Source: Pseudomonas yamanorum (lineage in GTDB: Bacteria > Pseudomonadota > Gammaproteobacteria > Pseudomonadales > Pseudomonadaceae). From it: DNA of 64,000 nt. Below, piece after piece: positions 27,183 to 36,446 of the stretch. Made by a program: the position numbers and the translations under genes. Location of the stretch: positions 22,750-86,749 of the forward strand of contig NZ_JACARE010000038.1 in NCBI RefSeq assembly GCF_013386765.1, given 5' to 3'. Positions within the stretch are counted from its first letter, which is position 1, and every line of letters begins with the position of its first letter. Below the pieces are notes generated by a model. It was not told the DNA's origin, made no database searches, and saw nothing but the letters and a program-made list of their open reading frames with translations.

Positions 27183-27785
27183 TTAGGTATTGATGAAGCT
27201 TTTCGGTGGTCGATGCAGGCTGATGTCGGCATCGTCATAGAGCAGATTGATCAGCTCTACAATCATGATCGCCGTCAGGCCCCAGATCTTGTACTCGCCA
27301 AACCGGTAACTGGGCACGTACCAACTGCGGCCCTGGTAATCAATACGGTGGGTATGTTCGCGCGGGTCCTGGCGAAAAAACTCCAGGGGCACGCTGAAAA
27401 CAGCGGCGATCTCGGCGTCATTCGCCAGGTATTCAACGTAATCGGGGATAACGCCTACATAAGGCGTGACACGGATACCGTGCAGGGAAATCAGCGGGCT
27501 CAACGGGCCGATAACTTCCACCAGGCCCGGCGGCAGGCCGATCTCTTCTTGCGCTTCGCGCAGCGCGGTGAATATCAGGTCGGGATCGTCGGGGTCGCGG
27601 CGCCCGCCAGGGAACGCCACTTCGCCGCCATGGGTGGATAACCCACTGGCGCGCAAGGTCAGGATCAGCTCGGGTTCGTCACTGCGGGTGATCGGCACCA
27701 GTACCGCCGCTTCCGGGAAACGACCGTCGGTCTCCAGCGTGTGGGGCGTATGATTGCTTACCCGGCGAAGTAGCTCGTCCAGCAT
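27183..27785 (-). CDS. Nudix CoA pyrophosphatase (NudL-like)
   Basis: The 200-residue protein has the Nudix box GGRRDPDDPDLIFTALREAQ followed by EEIGL, preceded by the CoA-specific motif LSTHGGEVAFPGG. NudL-type enzymes cleave CoA to adenosine 3',5'-bisphosphate and phosphopantetheine. Length agrees with the family. It heads a minus-strand set with the carbonic-anhydrase-like and DUF1289 genes and is divergent from a second Nudix gene. Confidence 0.9.
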   Translation of the reverse strand: MLDELLRRVSNHTPHTLETDGRFPEAAVLVPITRSDEPELILTLRASGLSTHGGEVAFPGGRRDPDDPDLIFTALREAQEEIGLPPGLVEVIGPLSPLISLHGIRVTPYVGVIPDYVEYLANDAEIAAVFSVPLEFFRQDPREHTHRIDYQGRSWYVPSYRFGEYKIWGLTAIMIVELINLLYDDADISLHRPPKSFINT

Positions 27786-27931
27786 GAGTCATCTCGGTCT
27801 GTTGGCTACCTTGCATCATGCACCAAACCTTGCGCACGCCCAACCCCAAAACCCTGGTCATGTCGCTAAACGACAACTTGCAGCCCATACCCGGTCACGC
27901 CAAGATAGGCGCACTCTCCAGGAACCCCAGC

Positions 27932-28480
27932 ATGAACTTCTGCAGCCAGTGCGGTAAACCGGTCACCCAGCGCATTCCCGAAGGCGACGCACGCCTGCGC
28001 TATGTCTGCGATCACTGTCAGACCATTCACTACCAGAATCCCAATATCGTCGCGGGCACCGTGCCGGTGTGGGGCGATCAGGTGTTGCTGTGCCGCCGCG
28101 CGATCGAGCCGCGCCTGGGTTTCTGGACCCTGCCCGCCGGCTTCATGGAAAACGGCGAGACCGTCGAGCAAGCCGCCATGCGCGAAACCATGGAAGAAGC
28201 CTGCGCCCGGGTGCGCAACTTGAGCATCTATACCCTGATCGACGTGCCGCACATCAGCCAGGTGCACATCTTCTACCGCGCCGAGCTGATCGACCTGGAC
28301 TTTGCCGCAGGCCCCGAAAGCCTCGAAGTGCGCTTATTCGATGAAGCCGACATCCCTTGGTCAGAGCTGGCTTTCCGCACGGTCGGGCGTACCTTAGAAT
28401 GCTTTTTTGCTGACCGCCGCCAACAGTCGTATCCGGTGCGCAGCGAGTCGGTGCCGCCACTGACCCAACTGGCCAAATAA
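27932..28480 (+). CDS. Zinc-ribbon Nudix hydrolase
   Basis: The 182-residue protein begins with a zinc ribbon (Cys4, Cys7, Cys26, Cys29: MNFCSQCGKP...YVCDHCQ) followed by a Nudix domain with box GFMENGETVEQAAMRETMEE. Such ADP-ribose or NADH pyrophosphatase-like proteins hydrolyse nucleoside diphosphates linked to another group; the substrate is not defined. The ATG at 27932 follows AGGA by eight bases and starts the zinc ribbon, so longer upstream frames are rejected. Confidence 0.9.
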   Translation: MNFCSQCGKPVTQRIPEGDARLRYVCDHCQTIHYQNPNIVAGTVPVWGDQVLLCRRAIEPRLGFWTLPAGFMENGETVEQAAMRETMEEACARVRNLSIYTLIDVPHISQVHIFYRAELIDLDFAAGPESLEVRLFDEADIPWSELAFRTVGRTLECFFADRRQQSYPVRSESVPPLTQLAK

Positions 28481-28523
28481 CAACTCCAGGCGGCACGTAG
28501 TCTTCTCAGGGGATACCGTTTTA

Positions 28524-29027
28524 ATGCGTTGGTTGCTTGTTCTGATCTGTCTGTCGTTTGCCACGCTGTCGCCAGCCTCCACCCAAGTGATCCTGGGCGG
28601 CAAACCCGTCGAGAAAATCCTGGTGCTCAAGTCCGCCCATCAGTTGCAACTGATCAACGACGGCAAGCCGATCAGAACCTATCGCATCTCCCTGGGCAAA
28701 AACCCCAAGGGCACCAAGCTGATGGAAGGCGACCGTCGAACCCCGGAAGGCTTCTACTGGATCGACTGGCGCAAGACCAGCGACCGCTTCAACCTGGCCA
28801 TGCACATCTCCTACCCCAACATCAGCGACTCCGCCCGCGCCCGCCGCGAAGGGGTCAAGCCCGGCAGCATGATCATGATCCACGGCACCCCCGACGCCGA
28901 GGACTACCCCGAAGAGCTGTTCCACACCCTGGACTGGACCGATGGCTGCATCGGCATGCGCAATGTCGACATGCGCGAAGTCTGGAACCTGGTCAAAGAC
29001 GGCACCATGATCGAGATTCGTCCGTAA
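28524..29027 (+). CDS. L,D-transpeptidase family protein (YkuD fold)
   Basis: The 167-residue exported protein has a signal peptide (MRWLLVLICLSFATLSPAS) and a YkuD domain. The catalytic region is HGTPDAEDY (His120) and DWTDGCIGMRN with Cys142. Members cross-link peptidoglycan stems or attach lipoproteins; many YafK-like forms instead hydrolyse. Its exact role is not determined. AGGGGA stands ten bases before the ATG. It is 43 bases after the zinc-ribbon Nudix gene, possibly co-transcribed. Confidence 0.88.
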   Translation: MRWLLVLICLSFATLSPASTQVILGGKPVEKILVLKSAHQLQLINDGKPIRTYRISLGKNPKGTKLMEGDRRTPEGFYWIDWRKTSDRFNLAMHISYPNISDSARARREGVKPGSMIMIHGTPDAEDYPEELFHTLDWTDGCIGMRNVDMREVWNLVKDGTMIEIRP

Positions 29028-29070
29028 TTTCCCGCCGCCCGTAAAATAATTCGAAAAAAAATCCTGCCCC

Positions 29071-29118
29071 GCGCAGCGCTTGCCGGTGAATACCAGTTCA
29101 CCCCGGCAAGCTGCGCGC
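29071..29118. repeat. Imperfect inverted repeat after the L,D-transpeptidase gene
   Basis: GCGCAGCGCTTGCCGGTGA and TCACCCCGGCAAGCTGCGCG form a long imperfect stem. A run of eight T on the minus strand lies 10 bases beyond it, so termination is possible but atypical. Confidence 0.5.
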
Positions 29119-29141
29119 TTCTGCTCGCGATAAAGACCTCT

Positions 29142-29153
29142 CTAATACCACTT
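29142..29153. promoter_or_regulatory. Candidate NagR operator, distal copy
   Basis: CTAATACCACTT is the exact inverse of AAGTGGTATTAG found 70 bases downstream. AGTGGT/ACCACT half-sites are common for GntR/HutC regulators of amino sugar genes such as DasR. Confidence 0.55.
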
Positions 29154-29209
29154 GATCTGGCGCACTATTAAGGCGCCCGCAAACGCTCGTCTGCACCGTT
29201 TTCGCTGCA

Positions 29210-29235
29210 TTGACATGGTATTTAAGTGGTATTAG
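29210..29235 (+). promoter_or_regulatory. nag operon promoter region with proximal operator copy
   Basis: A perfect -35 TTGACA (29210-29215) is followed by TGGTAT and then AAGTGGTATTAG (29224-29235), which would cover the -10 region. A regulator bound here should block RNA polymerase. The -10 box itself is not clear. Confidence 0.55.
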
Positions 29236-29290
29236 CTTGCGATCACTACCGGGCGACAACACTCCAATAACCGCATCGGAAACCGACACA

Positions 29291-30049
29291 ATGAACCCCA
29301 TCCTGGCCCTGCGCCCCGACGACAAACAATCGACGCCGCTGTACCTGCAACTGGCCCGCAACCTGGAAGCCGCGATTCATGCCGGCCAGTGGAAATCCGA
29401 GCAGGCATTGCCCTCGGAGCGCGCCCTCAGCGAGCAACTGAGCATTTCCCGGGTGACTGCCCGCAAGGCGCTGGAAGTGCTGTTCGAACAAGGCCTGATC
29501 CGTCGCAGCCAAGGCTCCGGAACCTTCATCACGCCGCGCCTGGAACAGCCGTTGTCGCGCCTCTCGGGCTTCAGCGAAATGCTCCGGCTCAAGGGTTTTG
29601 TGCCGACGTCCCAATGGCTGGAGCGCGACATCACCCAGCCCACCCATGAAGAATTGATCCGCCTGGGCCTGTCGCCCAGCGACAAGGTCGCGCGCCTCAA
29701 GCGTTTACGTAAGGCCGACGACACGGTGATGGCGATTGAAATGACCGCCATGCCCGCCTCTGTACTTCCGCACCCGCAGGCCATCGGCAATTCCCTGTAC
29801 GAATACCTGGAAAGCATCGGCAAACCCATCGTGCGTGCCCTGCAACACATCCAGGCAATCAACGCCTCGGACGAGTTCGCGGCCCTGGTGGGCATCGCCC
29901 CCGGCACCGCCATGCTGCTGATGACCCGGGTGGGCTACACCGCCGACAACACCCCGATTGAAATCACCGACACCTACTGCCGCAACGACTACTACGACTT
30001 TGTCGCAGAACTGCGCCGCCACGACTATTCCGCTGAACTGCGAATTTAG
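29291..30049 (+). CDS. nagR: GntR/HutC-family regulator of the N-acetylglucosamine operon
   Basis: The 252-residue protein has a winged helix-turn-helix (residues about 10-78: LPSERALSEQLSISRVTARKA) and a UTRA effector domain ending AELRRHDYSAELRI. Position at the head of the nag genes makes it the local repressor, probably released by GlcNAc-6-phosphate or glucosamine-6-phosphate as in DasR/NagR proteins; the effector is inferred. The ATG at 29291 is used because the upstream in-frame codons overlap the promoter and operator. nagA begins ten bases after its stop. Confidence 0.92.
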   Translation: MNPILALRPDDKQSTPLYLQLARNLEAAIHAGQWKSEQALPSERALSEQLSISRVTARKALEVLFEQGLIRRSQGSGTFITPRLEQPLSRLSGFSEMLRLKGFVPTSQWLERDITQPTHEELIRLGLSPSDKVARLKRLRKADDTVMAIEMTAMPASVLPHPQAIGNSLYEYLESIGKPIVRALQHIQAINASDEFAALVGIAPGTAMLLMTRVGYTADNTPIEITDTYCRNDYYDFVAELRRHDYSAELRI

Positions 30050-30059
30050 AGAACTGCCC

Positions 30060-31166
30060 ATGTCCGAAGACAATATCCTCACGCCCCACGGCTGGATTCG
30101 CGGCCGCCTGGTGCACCAGCACGGCAAGGTGACTGCCGTTGAAGGCAGCCCGTGCGACCCGGCTGACAACGACCTGCCCTACCTGCTGCCAGGCTTTATC
30201 GACCTGCACGTACACGGCGGTGGCGGCAAAGACATCATGGAAGGCAGCGACGCCTTTCAGACCATCACCCGCACCCACGTACGATTCGGTACCACCTCGC
30301 TGCTGGCCACCACCATGACCGCGCCGGTGGACGAAATTTCCCGCGTGCTCGGCGAGATCGGCACCTATTGCGAAAGCCGCCCGACCGGCACCGCCCGAGT
30401 GCTCGGCGTGCACCTGGAAGGCCCCTACATCAATCCGGGAAAACTCGGCGCACAACCGAACTTCGCCCACACCGCCTTGATGGCTGAAGTCGAAGAATAC
30501 CTGCGCCTGGCGCCGATCCGGGTGATCACCATTGCCCCGGAAATCGCCGGCCACGACGGCCTGATCCGCGCCCTCAGCGAACGCGGCGTGCGCATGCAGA
30601 TCGGCCACACCCTGGGCAGCTATGAAGAAGGCGTCGCCGCCCTCGCCGCCGGTGCCACCAGCTTTACCCACTTGTACAACGCCATGAGCCCGCTGCATCA
30701 CCGCGAGCCCGGCATCGTCGGCGCGGCCCTGGCCCATGCCAAATACGCCGAACTGATTCCCGACCTGCTGCACGTGCACCCCGGCGCCATGCGCGTGGCG
30801 CTGCGCTCGATCCCGTGCCTGTACTGCGTCACCGATTCCACCGCCGCCGCCGGCATGCCCGACGGAGAATACAAGCTGGGCAGCCACACCGTGACCAAAT
30901 GCCTGGGTGGCGTGCGCCTGGCCGATGGAACCCTGGCCGGCAGCACCCTGACCATGGACCAGGCGCTGCGCAACCTGGTGAAGATCGGCCTGCCCATCAA
31001 CGAAGCCTCACAACGTTTGTCGCAATTTCCTGCGGACTACCTGGGCCTGGAAGAACGCGGCCGCCTGCAACCCGGCAGCTTTGCCGACTGCGTGCGCCTG
31101 GACCGCTCCCTGCACCTCACCGACGTAATGGTCGAAGGAGAAAGCATTGACTTCAAAAATGCTTGA
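30060..31166 (+). CDS. nagA: N-acetylglucosamine-6-phosphate deacetylase
   Basis: NagA removes acetate from GlcNAc-6-phosphate, giving glucosamine-6-phosphate. The 368-residue amidohydrolase has metal and catalytic residues in place: HVHGG (His50, His52), HLEGPYI (Glu120), IGHT (His183), THLYNAM (His204) and VTDSTAAAG (Asp259). The ATG at 30060 gives a normal N terminus; the earlier frame overlaps nagR. Its last 20 bases overlap the SIS gene. Confidence 0.96.
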   Translation: MSEDNILTPHGWIRGRLVHQHGKVTAVEGSPCDPADNDLPYLLPGFIDLHVHGGGGKDIMEGSDAFQTITRTHVRFGTTSLLATTMTAPVDEISRVLGEIGTYCESRPTGTARVLGVHLEGPYINPGKLGAQPNFAHTALMAEVEEYLRLAPIRVITIAPEIAGHDGLIRALSERGVRMQIGHTLGSYEEGVAALAAGATSFTHLYNAMSPLHHREPGIVGAALAHAKYAELIPDLLHVHPGAMRVALRSIPCLYCVTDSTAAAGMPDGEYKLGSHTVTKCLGGVRLADGTLAGSTLTMDQALRNLVKIGLPINEASQRLSQFPADYLGLEERGRLQPGSFADCVRLDRSLHLTDVMVEGESIDFKNA

Positions 31167-32169
31167 AGAGGCCCTGGCCTCCTGTGAGGCCGTCGAGGCT
31201 CAACTGCAACGCCTGGACCCGCTGCTGGTGGAAGTCGCCGGCCGCCTGCGCCGCCAGCCGCCACAGGTAGCGATGACCATCGCCCGTGGCAGTTCGGACC
31301 ACGCCGCCAGCTACTTCGCCTACCTGACCATGCAGCACCTGGGGATTCCGGTGGCGTCGTTGCCGATGTCGGTGGTGACCATGCTGCAATCGCCACTCAA
31401 GGTCAGCGGGCAAGTGGCGTTCGGTTTCTCCCAGTCGGGGCAAAGCCCGGACCTGGTCAACAGCCTGCGCCTGTTGCGCAAACGCGGCGCCTTGAGCATC
31501 TCGATGGTCAATGCCGAAGACTCACCGCTGGAAGCCGCCTGCGAATTCCACGTGCCATTGTGCGCCGGGCCGGAACGCAGCGTCGCCGCCACCAAAAGCT
31601 TTATCGCCACCCTGAGCGCCAGCGCTCAATTGATTGGCCACTGGAATCAGGAAGACGAGTTGCTGCAAGCCTGTAAGGCATTGCCCGACGGTTTGCGGGA
31701 AGCCGCCAAGCAAGACTGGAGCGTGGCCATTGACGCCCTGCGCGATTGCCAACAACTCATGGTGATCGGCCGTGGCGCCGGTTTTGCCATCGCCCAGGAA
31801 GCCGCGCTCAAGCTCAAGGAAACCTCGGCGATCCAGGCCGAAGCCTTCAGCAGTGCCGAAGTGCGCCACGGCCCGATGGCCCTGATCGACGACAACTACC
31901 CGCTGCTGGTCTTCGCCCCCCGTGGCGCCGAACAAGCCGGCCTGCTGAGCCTGGCCGCCGACATGCGCCAGCGTGGCGCCCGCGTGCTGCTGGCCGCTCC
32001 CGACGACATCGCCGAACGCGACCTGAGCCTGAGCCGCGCCGAACACCCGGCCCTGGACCCGATCCTGGCGATCCAGAGCTTCTACGTGATGGCCGCAGGT
32101 TTGGCCGAGGCCCGGGGCATGGACCCCGACCAGCCACGTCACTTGAGCAAAGTGACCCGCACCCACTGA
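31147..32169 (+). CDS. SIS-domain glucosamine-6-phosphate deaminase (NagB-II type)
   Basis: The 340-residue protein has two SIS domains like the isomerase half of GlmS but no glutaminase domain: ARGSSDHAASYFAYL and FSQSGQSPDLVNSL, then KLKETSAIQAEAFSSAEVRH and the closing DPDQPRHLSKVTRT. In this context it should convert glucosamine-6-phosphate to fructose-6-phosphate and ammonia in place of classical NagB. The start is TTG at 31147, six bases after AAGGAG; ATG 31159 sits 18 bases from that site. It overlaps nagA by 20 bases. Confidence 0.88.
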   Translation: MTSKMLEEALASCEAVEAQLQRLDPLLVEVAGRLRRQPPQVAMTIARGSSDHAASYFAYLTMQHLGIPVASLPMSVVTMLQSPLKVSGQVAFGFSQSGQSPDLVNSLRLLRKRGALSISMVNAEDSPLEAACEFHVPLCAGPERSVAATKSFIATLSASAQLIGHWNQEDELLQACKALPDGLREAAKQDWSVAIDALRDCQQLMVIGRGAGFAIAQEAALKLKETSAIQAEAFSSAEVRHGPMALIDDNYPLLVFAPRGAEQAGLLSLAADMRQRGARVLLAAPDDIAERDLSLSRAEHPALDPILAIQSFYVMAAGLAEARGMDPDQPRHLSKVTRTH

Positions 32170-32190
32170 GTCGATTGCAGCGTTTTCCTG

Positions 32191-34713
32191 ATGAGTACCG
32201 TGCCCATGTCCAACAACAATAAAGACCTCACCCTCAGCGCTCCCCTCAGCGGGCCGGTGCTGACCCTGGGCAACGTTCCCGACGAAGTGTTCGCCAGTGG
32301 CGCCATGGGCGACGGCATTGCCATCGACCCGCTCAATGATTGCCTGCACGCGCCGTGCGATGGTGTGATCATCCATGTCGCCCGCACCGGGCATGCGCTG
32401 ACCATTCGCGCCGACAACGGTGCCGAATTGCTGATGCACCTGGGCATCGACACGGTGGAATTGAATGGCGAAGGTTTTGCGCTGCTGGTCAAGCAAGGCG
32501 CGCGGGTCAGCAAGGGCCAGGCGCTGGTGCAGTTTGACCTGGACCTGATCGCGCGCCGGTGCAAAAGCCTGGTCAGCCTGATCATCCTGACCAACAGCGA
32601 GTTATTTGAGTTACGGCCGATCACCCTCAAGTCGGTGAGGGTGGGCGAGCCGCTGCTGCATGTGGTTGCGCGGCTGGCCGGGGCCGCGAAAGTGCTTGAT
32701 GAATCTGTCACTGAAGCCAGCGCGACCCTGCGCATCACCCATCGCGGCGGCCTGCATGCACGCCCTGCAGCTTTGGTGCGCAAGACGGCGCAGGCATTCA
32801 GCAGCCAGTCACAGGTGCATTTCGCCGGCAAGACAGCGTCGTGCGACAGCTTGATCGGCTTGATGGGCCTCGGGATTGGCGAGCAGGACGAGGTGCAGGT
32901 CACCTGTCGCGGCAAGGATTGTGAAGCGGCGCTGCAAGCCCTGATTGCCGCGCTGTCGGTGGCAGTTGGCGAAGAACATCACGCGCCAGTGGTCATTGCC
33001 CCGCGCCTTGCAAATACCGAAGCCGGTGTACTGCAAGGCGTGTGCGCCGCGCCCGGCCTGGTCTGTGGCCCGCTGTTCCGCCTGAACGGAATCGAGCTGC
33101 CGGCAGATCCGGGCAGCAACGTCCCGGATGAACAACTGCAGCACCTGGACAGTGCCCTGGAACAGGTGCGCGGCGAAATCCGCCACACCCTGGACCAGGC
33201 CCGCCAGCGCAAGGATGTGGAGGAAGAAGAGATCTTCGCCGCCCACCTCGCCCTGCTGGAAGACCCGACACTGCTGGAGGCCGCCACCGCCGCCATCGAA
33301 CACGGCAGCGCTGCCACTCACGCCTGGCGCGACGCGATCCAGGCCCAATGCGCGGTGCTGCTGGCCCTGGGCAAACCGCTGTTCGCCGAACGTGCCAATG
33401 ACCTGCGGGATTTGCAGCAACGTGTGCTGCGGGCACTGTTGGGCGAGGCCTGGAATTTTGATTTGCCGGCCGGCGCGATCGTGTCCGCCCATGAGTTGAC
33501 CCCGTCGGATCTGCTGCAACTGAGCAAACAACACGCCGTCGGCATCTGTATGGCCGAGGGCGGCGCGACCTCCCATGTGGCGATTCTGGCGCGGGGTAAA
33601 GGCTTGCCGTGTGTGGTTGCGCTGGGCACTGAATTGCTCGACGTGCCCCAAGGCCAGCGGGTGGTGCTGGATGCCGCCAACGGTCGGCTGGAGCTGACGC
33701 CGGATGATGCGCGCCACACTCAGGTTCACCAATTGCGCGACGCACAAAAACTGCGGCGCCAGCAGCAACACACCGCGGCTCAAGGCTCAGCCAGTACTCA
33801 AGATGGCGTGCGTATAGAAGTGGCGGCGAATGTCGCCTCCAGCGCCGAAGCCCAGTTGGCCTTTGAGAACGGCGCCGACGGCGTCGGCCTGCTGCGCACC
33901 GAGTTTCTCTTCGTCGACCGCCGCACCGCGCCCGATGAACAGGAGCAGCGCCAGGCCTATCAAGCCGTACTGGATGCGATGGGCGACAAGTCCGTGATCA
34001 TCCGCACCATCGACGTCGGCGGCGACAAGCAACTGGACTACCTGCCGCTGCCGTTCGAGACCAATCCGGTGCTGGGCCTGCGGGGCATTCGCATGGCCCA
34101 GGTGCGCCCGGAACTGCTGGACCAGCAACTGCGCGCCCTGCTGCAAGTCTCGCCGCTGGAACGCTGCCGAATCCTGCTGCCGATGGTCAGCGAAGTCGAC
34201 GAACTGCTGCACATCCGCCAACGCCTCGATGAACTGTGCGCCGAACTTGAACTGACCCAACGCCCCGAGCTGGGCGTGATGATCGAAGTGCCCGCCGCCG
34301 CGCTGATGGCCGAACAACTGGCCGAGCACGCGGACTTCTTGTCCATCGGCACCAATGACCTGTCCCAGTACACCCTGGCCATGGACCGCGACCACGCCGG
34401 CCTCGCCGCCCGGGTCGACGCCCTGCACCCGGCGCTGCTGCGGCTGATCGCACAGACCTGCACAGGCGCCGCCAAGCATGGCCGCTGGGTGGGTGTGTGC
34501 GGTGCGCTGGCGTCCGACCCGCTGGCCACGCCGGTGCTGATCGGCCTGGGCATCAGCGAGCTGTCCGTGAGCCCGCCGCAAATCGGAGAAATCAAGGACC
34601 GTGTCCGCCACCTGGACGCAGCCCAATGCCGGCAACTGAGCCAAAGCCTGCTTAACCTGAGCAGCGCCAAAGCCGTTCGCCAAGCCTGTCAACACCACTG
34701 GCCGCTGAGCTGA
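32191..34713 (+). CDS. nagF: PTS EIIA-HPr-EI fusion of the GlcNAc system
   Basis: The 840-residue cytosolic protein joins three phosphocarriers. EIIA-Glc type: residues 1-150 with His83 in LLMHLGIDTVEL. HPr: about 175-260 with His189 in HRGGLHARPAAL. Enzyme I: about 275-840 with His461 in GGATSHVAILARG and the PEP-binding end with GVCGALASD. It would carry phosphate from PEP to NagE without the general PTS enzymes. The start may be residue 1 or Met6. It follows the SIS gene by 21 bases, and nagE follows by 26. Confidence 0.94.
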   Translation: MSTVPMSNNNKDLTLSAPLSGPVLTLGNVPDEVFASGAMGDGIAIDPLNDCLHAPCDGVIIHVARTGHALTIRADNGAELLMHLGIDTVELNGEGFALLVKQGARVSKGQALVQFDLDLIARRCKSLVSLIILTNSELFELRPITLKSVRVGEPLLHVVARLAGAAKVLDESVTEASATLRITHRGGLHARPAALVRKTAQAFSSQSQVHFAGKTASCDSLIGLMGLGIGEQDEVQVTCRGKDCEAALQALIAALSVAVGEEHHAPVVIAPRLANTEAGVLQGVCAAPGLVCGPLFRLNGIELPADPGSNVPDEQLQHLDSALEQVRGEIRHTLDQARQRKDVEEEEIFAAHLALLEDPTLLEAATAAIEHGSAATHAWRDAIQAQCAVLLALGKPLFAERANDLRDLQQRVLRALLGEAWNFDLPAGAIVSAHELTPSDLLQLSKQHAVGICMAEGGATSHVAILARGKGLPCVVALGTELLDVPQGQRVVLDAANGRLELTPDDARHTQVHQLRDAQKLRRQQQHTAAQGSASTQDGVRIEVAANVASSAEAQLAFENGADGVGLLRTEFLFVDRRTAPDEQEQRQAYQAVLDAMGDKSVIIRTIDVGGDKQLDYLPLPFETNPVLGLRGIRMAQVRPELLDQQLRALLQVSPLERCRILLPMVSEVDELLHIRQRLDELCAELELTQRPELGVMIEVPAAALMAEQLAEHADFLSIGTNDLSQYTLAMDRDHAGLAARVDALHPALLRLIAQTCTGAAKHGRWVGVCGALASDPLATPVLIGLGISELSVSPPQIGEIKDRVRHLDAAQCRQLSQSLLNLSSAKAVRQACQHHWPLS

Positions 34714-34739
34714 AAACAACAAGAATAGGGAGACACGCC

Positions 34740-36446
34740 GTGTACCAATATTTTATCGAAGGGCTGCAACGCCTGGGCCGTGCGCTGATGCTGCCGATCG
34801 CGATTTTGCCGATCGCCGGCCTGCTGCTGCGACTGGGCGACACCGACTTGCTGAACATCGCGGTGATGCACGACGCCGGGCAGGCGATCTTCGCCAACCT
34901 GGCGCTGATCTTCGCCATCGGGATTGCCGTGGGTTTTGCCCGCGACAACAACGGCACGGCGGGCCTGGCGGGTGCCATTGGTTACCTGGTGATGGTCTCC
35001 ACCCTCAAGGTGATGGACGCCAGCATCAACATGGGCATGCTCGCGGGCATCGCCAGCGGCTTGATGGCGGGTGCGCTGTATAACCGCTTCAAGGACATCA
35101 AGCTGCCGGAGTACCTCGCATTCTTTGGCGGGCGACGGTTTGTGCCGATCGTCACCGGGTTTTCGGCGGTGGCGCTGGGGGTGATCTTTGGTTTGATCTG
35201 GCCACCCGTGCAGCAAGGCATCAACAGCTTCGGTGTGTTGCTGATGGAAAGTGGCAGCTTTGGTGCGTTCGTGTTTGGGGTGTTCAACCGCCTGCTGATC
35301 GTCACTGGCTTGCACCATATCCTCAACAACATGGCGTGGTTTGTGTTCGGCACCTTTACCGACCCGACCACGGGCGCGGTAGTGACCGGCGACCTGACCC
35401 GCTACTTTGCCGGCGACCCGAAAGGCGGCCAGTTCATGACCGGCATGTTCCCGGTGATGCTGTTCGGCCTGCCGGCGGCGTGCCTGGCGATGTACCGCAA
35501 TGCCCTGCCGGAACGGCGCAAGATCATGGGCGGGATTTTCCTGTCGATGGCGCTGACCTCGTTCCTGACCGGGGTGACCGAGCCGATCGAATTCGCCTTC
35601 ATGTTCCTCGCGCCGTTCCTGTACCTGGTGCATGCGCTGCTCACCGGGTTGTCGATGGCGATCACCAACATGCTCAACATCCACCTGGGCTTTACCTTCT
35701 CCGGCGGGTTTATCGACATGGTGCTGGGTTGGGGCAAGTCCACCAACGGCTGGCTGGTATTCCCGGTTGGGCTGGCGTATGCGGTGATCTACTACAGCGT
35801 GTTCAATTACTGCATTCGCCGGTTCAACTTGAAGACGCCGGGGCGTGAGGATATTCAGGTGGTGCAGGCTGAGGCCATGACTGATAACCAACGGGCCGGG
35901 GCTTACATTCGGGCGCTGGGTGGTGCGGAGAATTTGCTGAGTGTGGGGGCTTGCACGACGCGCCTGCGGTTGGACATGGTGGACCGCAACAAGGCGGTGG
36001 ATGCCGAGCTGAAAGCGCTGGGTGCCATGGCGGTGGTTCGGCCGGGGAATGGCGGGAGTTTGCAGGTGGTGGTCGGGCCGATGGCGGACAGCATTGCCGA
36101 TGAGATTCGGTTGGCCATGCCTTCGTACGTTGGGGTAACGCCGATCGTTGCTGCGCCGGTTGACAAGAGCACGCCGGTGAATGTGCATGAGGCCGAGAAA
36201 TGGCTGAGTGCGCTGGGCGGTCGGGGCAATGTGCTGCAACTGGACGCGGTGGCGATGACGCGGCTGCGGGTGGAGTTGGGGGATGGTTCGGTGTTGTCCG
36301 AGTCCCAACTGACGGCGCTGGGTTGCCAGGGTGTGAGCCAACTTGAGAGCGGTGTTTGGCACTTGCTGATTGGTGACAAGGCGTCAGGCTTGGGTGAGGC
36401 GCTGGAGCGGTTGGTCAGTGGCCGCGAAGCCGTAACCGGCGCCTGA
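34740..36446 (+). CDS. nagE: PTS N-acetylglucosamine permease, EIICB with an extra EIIB-like domain
   Basis: The 568-residue protein takes up GlcNAc as GlcNAc-6-phosphate. EIIC spans residues 1-365 with about ten membrane helices and GVTEPIEFAFMFL near 278. EIIB follows with Cys405 in GACTTRLRL. A second EIIB-like copy lies at about 483-560, but alanine 505 replaces the cysteine (AVAMTRLRVEL). The start is GTG, after GGGAG. The last 500 bases use more G/T at third positions than the EIIC part. A 330-bp duplication begins in its final codons. Confidence 0.94.
   Translation: MYQYFIEGLQRLGRALMLPIAILPIAGLLLRLGDTDLLNIAVMHDAGQAIFANLALIFAIGIAVGFARDNNGTAGLAGAIGYLVMVSTLKVMDASINMGMLAGIASGLMAGALYNRFKDIKLPEYLAFFGGRRFVPIVTGFSAVALGVIFGLIWPPVQQGINSFGVLLMESGSFGAFVFGVFNRLLIVTGLHHILNNMAWFVFGTFTDPTTGAVVTGDLTRYFAGDPKGGQFMTGMFPVMLFGLPAACLAMYRNALPERRKIMGGIFLSMALTSFLTGVTEPIEFAFMFLAPFLYLVHALLTGLSMAITNMLNIHLGFTFSGGFIDMVLGWGKSTNGWLVFPVGLAYAVIYYSVFNYCIRRFNLKTPGREDIQVVQAEAMTDNQRAGAYIRALGGAENLLSVGACTTRLRLDMVDRNKAVDAELKALGAMAVVRPGNGGSLQVVVGPMADSIADEIRLAMPSYVGVTPIVAAPVDKSTPVNVHEAEKWLSALGGRGNVLQLDAVAMTRLRVELGDGSVLSESQLTALGCQGVSQLESGVWHLLIGDKASGLGEALERLVSGREAVTGA

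Noticed and set aside
34689..36362. 557-residue minus-strand frame opposite nagE
   Set aside because: Antisense shadow of nagE with extreme His/Arg/Gln content.
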